A stretch of 64,000 nt of DNA from Caulochytrium protostelioides (GCA_003615045.1 ML014126.1:1-64000), one strand, 5' to 3'; positions 20,801 through 30,543 are shown, numbered from the stretch's first letter. Numbers and translations: made by a program. The notes: generated by a model not told the origin, from the sequence alone.

Positions 20801-22514
20801 CGCGTCGATGGTGACTGCGAACGAGAGCAGCAACAACCACGCGAACCCGACGTTTGCCGATCTGTCGCGCGAGATGGCGGCGTCGTCCGAGCCCTTGCCA
20901 CAGTCTGGCCCCTTGCATCTTCAGCAGCCACCGTCGCAATTGCAGTCGCAGTCCCAGTTGCAGTCGCCCTCACAGGAGGAAGCACACCGTCTGGACGCGC
21001 AGACGCTCTGCGATGTGAACGACGTGCTGTCGCAGGCCGCCGTGAACGCGATGGGCGTGCATCCGTTCGGGATGGGCATGGGACTGCTGGGGATGGGCGA
21101 CCCGTCGCTGATGCCCCATCCGCAGCATCACCAAGCTATGGCGCCGCACGCTATCCACCCCAATGGCCCGGCCATGAACGGTCTCCTCGGGCTCGGCCTG
21201 CCGCTGCCGATGGAACTGTCGATGTCCGAACCGCATCCGCATGGTACTGCCTCATCGTCGTCGTCGCCGCCGTCGTCTTTGCCACCATCGTCGTCCTCGT
21301 TGTCGCCGCCGCCGATGCCGCTGGTCACCATGCAATCGACGTTCGTTCACCCGCCGCTGCCGCCGATCCACCCGCTGATGAGCCTGAAGCCGCCCAAGGC
21401 GACGTCGGGCCTCATGCTTTCGTGGTGGGACCAGGAGAAGACACGCGTGTTCCAAATCGAGGTCGGCGAGACCATCCTGTCGCGCCGTCTAGACTCGCAC
21501 GAGGTGAACGGCACGAAACTGCTCAACATCGCGCGGCTGACGCGCGGCCGCCGTGACAGCATCCTGAAGAACGAACCGGGCCGCCGCGTCGTGAAGAGTG
21601 GCCCGATGCACCTGAAGGGCGTCTGGATCGGGCTGGCCCGCGCACGTGTGCTCGCCGACGAGTTCTCCGTCTCGGAAGCCGTCGCCCAGGTGCTCGACGA
21701 GGCGCCCCAGATCCATCTGACACCTGCCGAGCGGGATGATGTCGAGCGGAACCCGTGCAACATCCCGCCCAACAACCCGTATCCCCCGCGACCGCCGCCC
21801 CTCGCCGCCGCCTCGTCGTCGTCGTCCTCGCTCGCCTCGTCCCCGGCGTCCCCGTCCGCGACCCCGCCGCCCACTTCATCGCCGCCGGCGGCGGAGAAGG
21901 GGCCCGCCGCCGCCGCCGACGCGGACGCCGCCGCCGCCGCCGACGCGCTAAGCCACCCGCCCGAGGCCATGCTTTTCACGTCGGACGCCAAGGAGACGGC
22001 GCAGCCTGCCGCCGTCGCCGTCGCCACGCCGTCGCCCGAAGGGGACGGCAGCCCGCGCGGCAGCGGCGACCTCGGCCGCCGTCTCGGCGGCCTCGTGCTA
22101 CACGGCACGGCGTTGGACACGGCCATGACGTCCGACACGCCCTCGCCGCCGCGGCCGTGGTCGTCCGCCGCCGCCGGCCGCGGCCCCGCGCCCGGGATCC
22201 TGGCGGCTCCCCCCGGCGCCGCCATCCCGGCCGCAGCCGATGCCGCCAAGGCCGATGCGGACGCCGCCGCGGCCGCCCAAGCCGAGGGCCAGAGCCGCGA
22301 CGCGGCCCTGTGGGCCTCGGCGCTCGCGGCGCTCGGGATGCCGATGGACATGCCGATGCATCTGGACGCCGGGCTGGCGCGTGACTTGGCCGGGGTGGCC
22401 GGCATGCCGCTGGACAGCATGCACGGCATGGACCCGACAGCGTCCGGGATGGTGGCGGCGAGCTCGGCGCCGCCCCACCTCTTGCATGCGGGGCTGGGGA
22501 CGTCGGGCCAGTAA
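17895..22514 (+). CDS. APSES (StuA/KilA-N type) transcription factor
   Basis: DNA-binding regulator of the fungal APSES family (StuA, Phd1, Efg1), which control morphogenesis and development. 1539 residues, one exon. The APSES domain lies at about 1171-1275, with LSWWDQEKTRVFQIEV, VNGTKLLNIARLTRGRRD (DNA-contact region), VVKSGPMHLKGVWI and the helix LARARVLADEFSVSEAV, all at family spacing. Everything else is low complexity: Ala/Pro/Ser-rich N-terminus, Met/Gly/Pro-rich central part with repeated MGLPM-type words, poly-Ala runs, a glutamine-rich block near 850-925 and a Ser/Ala-rich C-terminus. Typical StuA proteins are 300-650 residues, so this one is unusually long. The first ATG of the open frame is used; a later Met start would lose only disordered sequence. 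It is convergent with the glycosyltransferase at 22885. Confidence 0.93.
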   Translation: MLDHPASGAGAGAATLAHDTTLAALTVPATAANTAAAAMPPSSSPAPPSSSAAMQGKPEHEPGHASPASLTDGDRPFAPPVPDRVAAASEAKATDPAVPVTPGASPTGVLATSQPAGPTVPAAKAAAPAAPPPRPRPRSSATTPTRPPPPPPTATASMGTPGAFSRKRAFTSVCVTGVAPTSLSVTLPQPPPALAALGPGRLLGPATPSPPHPDGAREAVSPSAPAWHATHAQAQAQAHAHAHAHAQAQAHLHGLYAPGDDPELHRVRARSRSEDHTRAIVTRALQNGYLGHPSLGGPPLGPPLGTPFGFGMTDPTFLPYHAQHAHQQAAAAAAAAAAAGGFLTSLLNGGMDTPHATTPLPLGGGMPSLSRTGSTASLHTAGASAPRASTATSAPASAAASAVNSAVNSPATAAADSAHGSMPLSMPLPMTMGALSHPHMNMGMNLSLGLPMTMGLPMSMGLAGCGPDMEMAAAAAAAAAAAAAGMPGPLPMGPLPVGDLDMNALGGLPLNGLPMTGLPLRLGGLPMTLPSALTPPRSAPGTATGQDALSSTTAAARDGLASSASSPSHAAPPLSLGALPTPAPSGAPSPRHEAPAGAAGRPDRSGLSSLLGSPPVACPSSPVSPSHVLFGAHRGFLTTPASFEVPLDATPSGAALPTLPARHAAGKTARARARAMSLASPVRSPPAGGTRPTVMRSATAASLVGVSRSPAAGAGVGATAAFHATRARALSRPEGRAYQAHSATLAHALFGPGPTGSSLSMTPPLMPLMVATPASDGAAATAVMPSSSSSTSSMAPFTSLPLPLAPSLLLSGTTPSPGQPGAGGHPGIDLDAPDDELRRQFAQMQQMHQIMEQQQHAAQVRFQQHQHQHDEQQQQQQQQQQQQQQQQHNAHQFQLQLQQMHSQLQLQQGLSSGPSSADLMHASPKGSLGFPFTGTDPSEGATMPLSSESGLLRMTASPSPTSPDPSGRIASMVTANESSNNHANPTFADLSREMAASSEPLPQSGPLHLQQPPSQLQSQSQLQSPSQEEAHRLDAQTLCDVNDVLSQAAVNAMGVHPFGMGMGLLGMGDPSLMPHPQHHQAMAPHAIHPNGPAMNGLLGLGLPLPMELSMSEPHPHGTASSSSSPPSSLPPSSSSLSPPPMPLVTMQSTFVHPPLPPIHPLMSLKPPKATSGLMLSWWDQEKTRVFQIEVGETILSRRLDSHEVNGTKLLNIARLTRGRRDSILKNEPGRRVVKSGPMHLKGVWIGLARARVLADEFSVSEAVAQVLDEAPQIHLTPAERDDVERNPCNIPPNNPYPPRPPPLAAASSSSSSLASSPASPSATPPPTSSPPAAEKGPAAAADADAAAAADALSHPPEAMLFTSDAKETAQPAAVAVATPSPEGDGSPRGSGDLGRRLGGLVLHGTALDTAMTSDTPSPPRPWSSAAAGRGPAPGILAAPPGAAIPAAADAAKADADAAAAAQAEGQSRDAALWASALAALGMPMDMPMHLDAGLARDLAGVAGMPLDSMHGMDPTASGMVAASSAPPHLLHAGLGTSGQ

Positions 22515-22884
22515 GGCGCCCCGCGTGATTCGCTCGCGCTGGCGCGCTGCCCGGTCCGGCGGGCCACAGCGTCGACGGGGCCACAGATCCCGTCGATCAT
22601 CTGCTTCCTCTCTTTCAATTTCTTTAGCATCCTTTCTGCGCGCTCTCTCTGCCCTGCTCGTCTCGCGGCTGGGGTTCCCACTCTCGCTCCGCGCCTCGAT
22701 AGCGCGGGGGCATGCTTTGTCTATCTCTGGTTTCTGATTCACATATTCTGTTTATCTACACGCAACGGCCATCTCATCAATGAGGCGCCATTGTTCTTTA
22801 TTGTGGTTTCGGGGTCGCCGCGGCGGCGAGTCTATGAATCAACCCACGGGTAGCAACTCCCTCGTATCGGGAATTGAAGTGATT
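22515..22884. other. Convergent 3' spacer
   Basis: Shared 3' region of the APSES gene (plus) and the first glycosyltransferase (minus). AT-richer, with no further gene seen. Confidence 0.6.
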
Positions 22885-24249
22885 TTACTCGGCGATCGGC
22901 GAGACCCCGAGCTGGCCGTTGTGCAGGAAGACGGTTTTGAGATCGTTCAGCATGTTGGCCACGCGCTTGTTGCCGTTCTGGTGAAGGATGCACGCGCGCC
23001 CGCCCGTGATTTTGTGGCGGATTCGCCGTGTGACCGGGTCGACGTCGATATCGCTGAGGCTCTGGCCCGCCGTGCTCATCAGGATGCTGTTGTAGTAGTC
23101 GAGCTTGACGACCATGGGTCGGCGCGGGACCGCGACGCCGCTGACGGGGTCGACGCGGTCGGTGGCGTTCGGATGCGACCCGGGCTCCGTGTTGGCATCG
23201 CGGCTCCCGCGCATCTGATAGGACGACTTGAACTGCGGGACCACTTGGCGCAGGAAGTGGTGCGTAAAGCTCAGCTGGTCGTCGAAGCAGTCGTGCTGGT
23301 AGACATCGAAGATGACGCGGCGCAGCGCGCCGGCAAACCCGATCGAGCCGCCGGCATTCAAGAACTTGTAAAGGCTCTCGCCGGACGCGGACGGCGGCGG
23401 CGGCGGGATGTCCGGGTACTGGCGCCACAAGCTGCCGTCGGGCCACAAGTAGCGCTCGGCCATCCACAGGATATCCGTGTCGTGCTGCAGGAAGCTCTGG
23501 ACGATTTCCTCCCGCGAGCAGCCCGGCAGCAGGAACACATCGTCCGCGTCGCTCATAATGACGATCGTCTCGGACGGCACGGTCACGAGCCACTCATACG
23601 TGCGGCGGATGCGGTAGCCCCAGCCGCGCCACGGCTCGCCCTGGCCCACGACCGCGAGCGGGATGTCGGCGCGCTCGAGCGCCTCGGCGAGCTCGCCGCC
23701 GCCGGGTTTGCAGTGATTCGAGAAGAAGGCCCACACGAGGTCGCAGCCCGGCTGCGTCGCAGACTCGCACTCGCCCCACACCACCGGCGCGTAGCCCTGG
23801 GCATTGCGCGACGCCGGCGGGCGCCGCGGCAGGTAGTGCGACGCGGCGCCGGAGATGAGCAAGGACGACGTCGCGTCGGCAGCTTGCGCGGCGAGCAGGC
23901 CCGACGCACGGTTGGTATCCCCGCGGATGATATGGGCGGCGCAGCGCGGCGGTTTGGCCCACTGAAGCCAGGGCATGACCCAGTGCTCGAAGAGCTCGTT
24001 GCCCTGGGGCGTGGTGCACTTCAACATGTCCGGCTGCCGCTGCAGCGGGGCGATCGGATCGCCGGGCTGGGCGTCGGGCGTGGGCGTGAGGGCGGCGAGG
24101 CGGGCGTTGAGGGTCGCGGCGTGCGTGTGCGACAGGCGCAGCAGCAGACCGCGGAGCGCGATGTAGGCGAGAACGAGGGCTGGCAGCAGAATGCGCCCCG
24201 AGGGGCACCGGCGCAGGACGCGCATCCTGCCACCGAGGCGCGCCGGCAA
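22885..24249 (-). CDS. PLOD-type glycosyltransferase, membrane-anchored (paralog 1)
   Basis: Type II Golgi/ER membrane protein of 454 residues. A short basic start is followed by a membrane segment (about 20-36, ILLPALVLAYIALRGLL) and a lumenal glycosyltransferase domain like the N-terminal GT domain of procollagen lysyl hydroxylases. Seen in it are the DxD metal site SDADDVF (Asp234, Asp236), WMAERYLWPDGSL, FLNAGGSIG, CFDDQLSFTHHF and, near the end, ILHQNG. The fold presumably transfers a sugar from a UDP-sugar donor; acceptor and sugar cannot be told from sequence. There is no hydroxylase domain, unlike animal PLOD. A second copy of the gene lies 1.5 kb away in the same orientation. The stop TAA is at 22887-22885, and the start Met is the only one before the membrane segment apart from Met9. 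Confidence 0.85.
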   Translation of the reverse strand: MPARLGGRMRVLRRCPSGRILLPALVLAYIALRGLLLRLSHTHAATLNARLAALTPTPDAQPGDPIAPLQRQPDMLKCTTPQGNELFEHWVMPWLQWAKPPRCAAHIIRGDTNRASGLLAAQAADATSSLLISGAASHYLPRRPPASRNAQGYAPVVWGECESATQPGCDLVWAFFSNHCKPGGGELAEALERADIPLAVVGQGEPWRGWGYRIRRTYEWLVTVPSETIVIMSDADDVFLLPGCSREEIVQSFLQHDTDILWMAERYLWPDGSLWRQYPDIPPPPPSASGESLYKFLNAGGSIGFAGALRRVIFDVYQHDCFDDQLSFTHHFLRQVVPQFKSSYQMRGSRDANTEPGSHPNATDRVDPVSGVAVPRRPMVVKLDYYNSILMSTAGQSLSDIDVDPVTRRIRHKITGGRACILHQNGNKRVANMLNDLKTVFLHNGQLGVSPIAE

Positions 24250-24656
24250 GTGGGAGACCGCCAGGGTGGTAGTCGAGACGGCAGATGGCCCGGGTCCAGC
24301 GAGTCAGCGGAGGAAATGGCCGAGCCGACGGGGCTGGTCCTCGAGGTGATACTGGTCCAGCCAGACGGATGCGCCCACGCGTCTGTGACGGCCGGTCGCT
24401 AGAGAGATTGGGCAATCGGGTCTATCAAGGTATGAAAGGGAGGGAAGGCGACGGCTTCATGCCCAGGCCAATCTCCGAAATATCAGACAGGGCCGTTAAC
24501 AGCAAGAAACACAGCCGGTGGCGGTCTACAGACGGGGTATGTCAGCGCGACGGGGCCAGCACGGTCACCGATGTGTCAGGTATGAAGATCGGAGGAAAAT
24601 AGAGAAAGACCGAGACGGTCACGTCGTGCTATGAGCTCCGAGACCGCTGGGACGGC

Positions 24657-24706
24657 GCGGACGAGAACGAGGACGAGGACGAGGACGAGGAGGAGGACGA
24701 GGACGT
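24657..24706. repeat. GAGGAC hexamer microsatellite
   Basis: GAGGAC repeated with slight variation over about 50 bases, in the spacer upstream of paralog 1. Confidence 0.8.
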
Positions 24707-25240
24707 GGCCAACCGGTTTACTCTCTTGTACCTCGCGAGCGTCGTAAGATGAACGGCGACGAGCGCAGCGGCTCGACTCAGCGCGAGGACGGGTGTCGTG
24801 CATCCTCCCGCAGGCGGCGCGTCGATCCGGTTCAGTCTCATGCGTCGCCACCGCATGGCTCTGTCGATCATCACGGAAGATCCGCCGGGCCGCTCGCCGG
24901 GCCGCTCCATATGCCGCGGCTCCGCCACATTGCCCCGAAGGCAGAGACCGAAGGCCGCCGCACGAGCGGGGGCTTGAAGGCGGGTGCTGAGCGCCGCGCC
25001 GCCGACGCGCGGAGCTCGAATTCGCCTGATGTCCCCGGCGGACGCGCGTCGGTATGCGAGACAACGCCGACGGCCATTTGCGAGGCGGCAGCGTGGTCGT
25101 GGCGACGCCGCCCGCGGCGGCGAGCAGCGCCAGCGGACGGCGGGGGATGTCGGAGCGGGAGCCGGAGCCGCCCGGAGTCCGTCAACAGAGCGACCCGCGG
25201 GGCCGACCCGCGCCCGCTGGCGTAGGCCCCTGCGCAAACG

Positions 25241-25316
25241 CAGGTCCAGGTCCTGGTCCAGGTCCAGGTCCAGGTCCAGGTCCAGGTCCAAGTGCAGGTC
25301 CAAATGCAGGCGCAGG
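25241..25316. repeat. GGTCCA hexamer microsatellite
   Basis: About nine copies of GGTCCA, degenerating at the right into GTGCAGGTCCAAATGCAGGC. Confidence 0.85.
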
Positions 25317-25743
25317 CGCGACGCGGAGCGGATATTGAAAATCCTATCGGGCGCATGCGGATACGCACACGCCTCGGCCACGCATGCCGTCCGCGATGAG
25401 GCCACGCCCTGGAACATGTCCCCGGGGGCCTCAAGCCTTTGCCGCTGAGGCCGACACGATGACCATCGCTGCGTTCCGCTCTCGCATCGCCACCACCGTC
25501 TGCCGGCGTGGCTCGTGGGCAGTGGGAGATCCCTAGTCACGTTCAAGCTATCAGTGGAAAGTCGACGGCCGCATGCCGTCAATCCCGCCTATGTTTGTTC
25601 CTGCTCTGTCGGCGATCATCCAACGGGAACCCCTCCCGACATCAGTACATGGGTCACACGAAGTCCAGGTGACTCAACGCATGCAGCGCAAAAAATATAG
25701 TATCAGAAGCGTCAGGGGAATCAGCGAGAAACAGAAAGAATAA

Positions 25744-27201
25744 TTACGTCGCCATAGGCGCCGGCACAGGCCATCGGCCCGTTTTGAAGGCCTTCTTGAG
25801 ATCAGTGAGCAAGTCTGACCGCAGCTTGTTGCCATTCTGGTGCAATATACACGCGCGGCCGCCCGTCTGCCGCTGGCGGATGCGCCCTGCCGCAGTGTCG
25901 GGCTCGATATCGCCGAGGCTCACGCCCGCCGTGCTGAGGAAGAGGTGGTTATAGTAGTCGAGCTTGACGACCATAGGCCGGCGCGGGACCGCAACGCCGC
26001 TGATGGGGTCGACGCGGTCGGTGGCGTTCGGATGCGACCCGGGCTCCGTGTTGGCATCGCGGCTCCCGCGCAGCGGCGCCTCGGCCTTGAAGGTGGGGCT
26101 GACATGACGCAGAAAGTGCTGCGTGTAGCTGAGCTGGTCGTCATAGCAGTCGTGCTGGTAGATATCCCAGATCATCTGGCGCAGGGCACGGGCGCGGCCC
26201 ATGGCGCCGCCTGCGTTGAGGAACGGGAAGGGGCTGACGTTGGCGGCGCCTGGGGGCGGCGGCGGGACCGCCGGGTAGTCGAGCATCAGCGACTCCTGGG
26301 GCCAGATGAACTTCTCGGACATCCACACCACGTCGGCGTCCTGGTCGTGATACCGCGCGACGACCTCCTCGCGCGAGCAGCCTGGCAGCAGGAAGACGTC
26401 GTCGGCATCGGACATGATGACCAGCGTCTCGTCAGGCACAGTCAGCAGCCAGTCGTGGATGCGGCGGATCCGGTGGCCCCAGCCCATCCACGGGTCGCCG
26501 AGGCCGAGGGCCGCGAGCGGGATGCCGGCGTCCTCGAGGGCGTTCGCGAGGTCGCTGCCGCCGCTTTTGCACTTCGTGGCAAAGAAGGCCCACACGAGGT
26601 CGCAGCCGGGCTGCGTGGCGCTCGTGCACTCGCCCCAGACGATGGGAGCGTACCCGGCCGCGTTCAGGCCGGTCGCCCCATGCGCTCCGGTGGACCGCGC
26701 CGGCGGCTGCGGGAGCTTTAGGGACGGGTCGCGACGGGCGACGGCGGCGTCGGCGGCGCGGGCAGCGTCGGCGCCGGAGGCGGCGTTGAGGTTCCCGCGG
26801 AGCATGTGTGGCACGCAGCGCGCCGCGGGCGCAGGCGCCACGAGTGACTCGACGGCATGGCTCATGAGGGCATCGATCTGGCCGCCCATGCACCACGACA
26901 CGGCATCCGGATACGGGTAGTGCCGCAGCGAGAACAGGGGCACGGCGCCGTTCGCCGCAGCGGCGTTGGCGGGATGCTCGCCGACATGGTGGTAGCCGAG
27001 GCCCGGAAATGGCGGCCGCGGCCAGTCGCCGTTGTGCACGGCCCAGAGATAGTCGAGCTCGGTTTGGTATCCCTGGGTCACGCGTGCCGTGATCTGGTCC
27101 AGCTGATACCGGTACAGCAGATAGCAGATCAGCACGAGCGCGGGCGCGAGCCACAGCGGTTGGGCGCCGCGCAGCGACCGGCGCCCGTAGAGTCGGGCCA
27201 T
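25744..27201 (-). CDS. PLOD-type glycosyltransferase, membrane-anchored (paralog 2)
   Basis: 485 residues from ATG at 27201. The order of parts matches paralog 1: MARLYGRRSLRG, membrane segment PLWLAPALVLICYLLYRY, a stem, then the GT domain with SDADDVF (Asp265, Asp267), WMSEKFIWPQESL, FLNAGGAMG, CYDDQLSYTQHFLR and ILHQNG. The stem is somewhat longer than in paralog 1. The frame stays open to an ATG at 27480 (578 residues), but the extra 93 residues are Ala/Ser-rich and would put the membrane segment unusually far in. The start at 27201 lines up with paralog 1 and has GCCATGG. Same putative sugar-transfer role as paralog 1. A 121-base tract coding for GSRDANTEPGSHPNA and its flanks is nearly identical between the copies, far above the rest. 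Confidence 0.85.
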   Translation of the reverse strand: MARLYGRRSLRGAQPLWLAPALVLICYLLYRYQLDQITARVTQGYQTELDYLWAVHNGDWPRPPFPGLGYHHVGEHPANAAAANGAVPLFSLRHYPYPDAVSWCMGGQIDALMSHAVESLVAPAPAARCVPHMLRGNLNAASGADAARAADAAVARRDPSLKLPQPPARSTGAHGATGLNAAGYAPIVWGECTSATQPGCDLVWAFFATKCKSGGSDLANALEDAGIPLAALGLGDPWMGWGHRIRRIHDWLLTVPDETLVIMSDADDVFLLPGCSREEVVARYHDQDADVVWMSEKFIWPQESLMLDYPAVPPPPPGAANVSPFPFLNAGGAMGRARALRQMIWDIYQHDCYDDQLSYTQHFLRHVSPTFKAEAPLRGSRDANTEPGSHPNATDRVDPISGVAVPRRPMVVKLDYYNHLFLSTAGVSLGDIEPDTAAGRIRQRQTGGRACILHQNGNKLRSDLLTDLKKAFKTGRWPVPAPMAT

Positions 27202-28274
27202 GGCGGAGGTCGTGGCGCGGGCACCCAGAGGGGCGAGTTCGTCGGTCGCTTGCTGGGGGAGGAACAGGGCGGGATTGGAAGACGACGATCGGAGACGAGA
27301 ATCGTGGTGGTGAGGTCTCGCACTGACTCCCGCAGTAGCAGTGGCAGCACCGGCAGCGGCCGCCACAGCAGACATCAGTGGGATCGCCGGCTGGACAGGA
27401 AACAAGCGTGGCGAGGAGGGAGAGGCACGCCAAGTATTAGCACAAGGAGAAACCAGGTGGCATGACAGCGCAGAGATCATCTACAAATTAGTGGATGGAT
27501 GCGAAGCCTCGGCTGCCGCTTTGCTGAATACCGCCGTCGCTCGCCGTTGTTGCTTGTTTTCCGCGTAAGCAATGCAAAACGATGCCCTGATGCGCGTCCG
27601 GCGGCCGCGGAGGTCGTCGACGGGCGTTTCCGCCGCGTGCACGGCACATGCACGCCAAAAATATACCGAAAAGCGCGGCGGCCCTCGCACGCGCGCTCCA
27701 CGTTGAGGCCGTATCGTCATTTAACCCTTGAACGCCTCTCCGCCTTCGGAGCTTAAAAGCAAGAATGAAAAATGCAGAAAGAAATGCAAAACTTCAGGTG
27801 CCGCGCGATTTGTATGCGGTGCGCCCGTTTCCCCGGCTCCCCCTGCTAGGGGGCTGGCAGCGGCAGCGGCGAGCCTCCCACCGATGCGCGGGCGCGACAG
27901 GACGGCACAGGGCGGAGAGCACGCGCGGGGACACCGACGTGCTTGCCGCTTTTTCAGCTGCCTCAGGTGCTGCGATTAAATGCTTAAACGTCCCGACAAC
28001 ACAACACCCTTTTGCTGCTTTTCTCAGCCTTCTCGGCAGGACAGGGGCCGATGGGTCGCGATAACGCCGATAAAAAGAAGGGGTCGCAAGTCGTGGCTGC
28101 GCATGATTCTCGGAAGGAGGATCAGGCTGGTTTCATGGACTAAACATCCGACCACTGATGGGCAGTCATGTATATTCATGCTACGTCAGCAAAGCGCGTC
28201 AAGCGCCTTCGAAGCCGGCGGCGGCGACATCAAGCGCGTCGTCGCCTTCGGACGGACCGTGCATACGACGGAAA
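27202..28274. other. Promoter region of paralog 2 and 3' flank of SSU72
   Basis: No separate gene seen. Composition is more balanced than in the coding regions. Short frames at 27477-28064 match nothing. Confidence 0.5.
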
Positions 28275-28862
28275 TCAGTAGTAAGCGACGGCATGCAGCA
28301 GCGGCCGCTTCGTCTTTTCTTGGAACCGCGTCACAATGTCGGCAATGGCCTCGTCGCGGTTGGTGGCTTGGTCGATGGCCTCTACGAGCCGCTTGATGTC
28401 CTCGGCGCCCTTGGCGGCCTCGGTATGATTGTCCTTGATCTCCACATTGACCACGTGCACAGGGCGCCCCAGCGGTTCGGGGCGGCCCACGAGGTCTTCC
28501 AATGCTTGATCGAAGCACCGCTCCTCGCAGCTGATAATCACATCAAACGTGCCGGGCGCGTCCTGAAACTTCTCGGGGGCCGCCTTGATCTTGCGGTTGC
28601 GGTCCAGCATTCCAAGCAAGCCGTTCGCCGTATAGAGTCGCGCGTCCTGCTGGATGAGGTCTTCGTAGATGGTGTCGTAGGGCACGCCGAACGGATACAC
28701 ATTGGGGCGGTCGATCGAGGGGCCGGGGAGTCGGACGGCGCTGCCGGTCCCGAAGGACCAGACCGTGAATCCGCTGTTTTTCAACACGTGGTGCGCTTCC
28801 ATACTACGGTTCTGGTTGCTTTTGCAAATCACGCAGATGCGCGTATCTGACTGCTGCGGCAT
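28275..28862 (-). CDS. SSU72: RNA polymerase II CTD phosphatase Ssu72
   Basis: Dephosphorylates Ser5/Ser7 of the RNA polymerase II C-terminal domain and works in the cleavage and polyadenylation complex. 195 residues from Met at 28862, against 194 in human and 206 in yeast. The catalytic loop is CKSNQNRS (Cys13, Arg19, CX5R), followed by MEAHHVL, SFGTGSAVRLPGP, NVYPFGVPYD, NGLLGMLDRN, the aspartate-bearing loop CEERCFDQALEDL, and the ending LLHAVAYY, very close to the family ending. The frame is open upstream to 29042, but those 60 residues show no conservation, and the start at MPQQSD sits where Ssu72 proteins normally begin. Complete and apparently active. Confidence 0.95.
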   Translation of the reverse strand: MPQQSDTRICVICKSNQNRSMEAHHVLKNSGFTVWSFGTGSAVRLPGPSIDRPNVYPFGVPYDTIYEDLIQQDARLYTANGLLGMLDRNRKIKAAPEKFQDAPGTFDVIISCEERCFDQALEDLVGRPEPLGRPVHVVNVEIKDNHTEAAKGAEDIKRLVEAIDQATNRDEAIADIVTRFQEKTKRPLLHAVAYY

Positions 28863-30543
28863 GATGGCGGCGGACGACACGGGGTCGGGCGGGCCAGAGA
28901 AGGAAACGTCTTGGGCCAGGAAGTGGGGCCGCTTCTCTCGCTGAAATGAGATTGCGACACTACGTGCTCTGCCCGAGCTCGTCGGCGCGTCAGCAACCGC
29001 AGCAGACGAACCTTTTAGAATCAGTGTCAAACCAAGGACCACTGGTCACAGCAGGCGAAAGTTAAGCCGCAGACGCAGAATGAACCGCCTCAATCAAGAT
29101 ACCAGCAGCAGTCGACCAGCGATGACTGCCCAGTCTCTAGCGGGTCGTGATCGCGGAGAGCTTTACGCGACAAAACACCTCACAACCGTCTACCATCTAT
29201 AGTGTAGTAATCTGCGCAGCACGATGTCGATCCAGCCGACTCCAGGCTTCGCGTTAAATCGTCATGGACAAAGGGTACGTTCGAAACGCGGTTGAGCAAC
29301 GAAAGGGTGCACGCGGAGGGTCCGCTATCAAGGGGAAAAAAGTCCGCCCGAACGATATAAAACAAGAAGGACGCAGGGATGCCGTTGATGAGACAGCTTC
29401 AAGTGTCCTTCGTACAGATCGCCGTCCATCGCTGCCATCCGCATTCGACACGTGCCGTCAGTGAAACCGTTACGCGATGGTCAGGCACGACGTACTGCCA
29501 TCGGGACGCGATGACAATTCTAAGCATCGCTTTTCCGGCCGCCCCGTGGCGCGCGGCTCCGCCTTCCTTTCCGCTCTCGCATGCTCGACGACCGCCTGCG
29601 CCGTCTCACGGAGTCATGGGAGACAACGCTCAGCCGCGCATGCCAGCCACGGCCGATCGCTCGATCACCGCCGAATATCCGAATATCCAATTAGTCGTAG
29701 TAGACATTCATCATGCATCATCATAGGACTGTCAGTCATGCATTTGGCCGCCGTGCGTCGGATGATCCGTGACGACCCTTGGCATAGCGCATCCACGATA
29801 CCCGAGCAGTCGCTCCATAGCTTCGTTCGAGCCATGACCGGGAACGTGGCGCATCGGCCCGGCGGAGAAATCATTTTTCTAATTATACTTCACCGAATGC
29901 TCTCCACTCGGGTCACCACGTCCGTGGGGATCTGGATGCCGCGTGATGCTGATATCTGACGTTTTACCTATGCGTGGTCCAAGGCGCGGCACGGCATCCA
30001 GCCGCGAGGAGCTTCGACAATAGCGGCGCCGCCGATGCCGGGTACCGGCATCGGCGGGCCTTCGGCCCCCTCCCCAGGCCTCAATATAAACAATGCGGCG
30101 CCTGGCCAACAACAAAGCAATCGCACCGCTCATCAGCCCTCACCCCGCGCCGCCAGCAGCATGGCCACACGAAAGTGCATGAACAGGGTGCAGGAGAACG
30201 CGATGGGCTGCACGGCGCTGCAATACCTAGCAAAAAAGCTGCCTATATAGAGTCACATCGCCCTCAATCGTGCTCATTCCGACGAGAACGAGCGAGTCAT
30301 CAGAACGTCGAAGCCAAATAAGTGGCCACTTTGAAAGCACAAGCCTTGACCACCTGGTCCGCCCGCAAGCGGCGTTACCTTTCTCACCGTGTAGTTTTTT
30401 TTTTTCACCGACGTGAGTCGATCTTTTCGCATCTTTCATACTGACCGGTGTGGGCCGCTTGACTCCCTGACGCCTGGCGACTCTGAAACTCCGATCTTCC
30501 GCTGATCTCCGCCGCCACGTGTCCCCCCGCGTGAGCCTTCACG
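28863..30543. other. Divergent promoter region between SSU72 and the GMC oxidoreductase
   Basis: No gene found. It is AT-richer than coding DNA, with short frames matching nothing. It holds a TATA-like motif at 30244 and a T-run near 30395. Confidence 0.5.
30244..30250 (+). promoter_or_regulatory. TATA-like box upstream of the GMC oxidoreductase
   Basis: TATATAG about 300 bases before the ATG at 30544. Single motif, low support. Confidence 0.3.

Larger units (their letters stand above)
24250..25743. other. Spacer between the two glycosyltransferase genes
   Basis: No supported gene. A 317-codon minus-strand frame (24629-25582) is made of low-complexity Leu-Asp and Ser runs encoded by the two microsatellites below and matches nothing known. 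The spacer must hold the promoter of paralog 1 and the 3' end of paralog 2. Confidence 0.5.

Noticed and set aside
24629-25582. 317-codon minus-strand frame between the glycosyltransferases
   Set aside because: Its Leu-Asp and poly-Ser runs are products of two hexamer microsatellites, with no family likeness.
27202-27480. Longer start for glycosyltransferase paralog 2
   Set aside because: It would place the membrane segment about 100 residues in; the inner ATG aligns with paralog 1 and has a better context.
28863-29042. N-terminal extension of Ssu72
   Set aside because: Sixty unconserved residues; Ssu72 proteins begin where MPQQSD lies.
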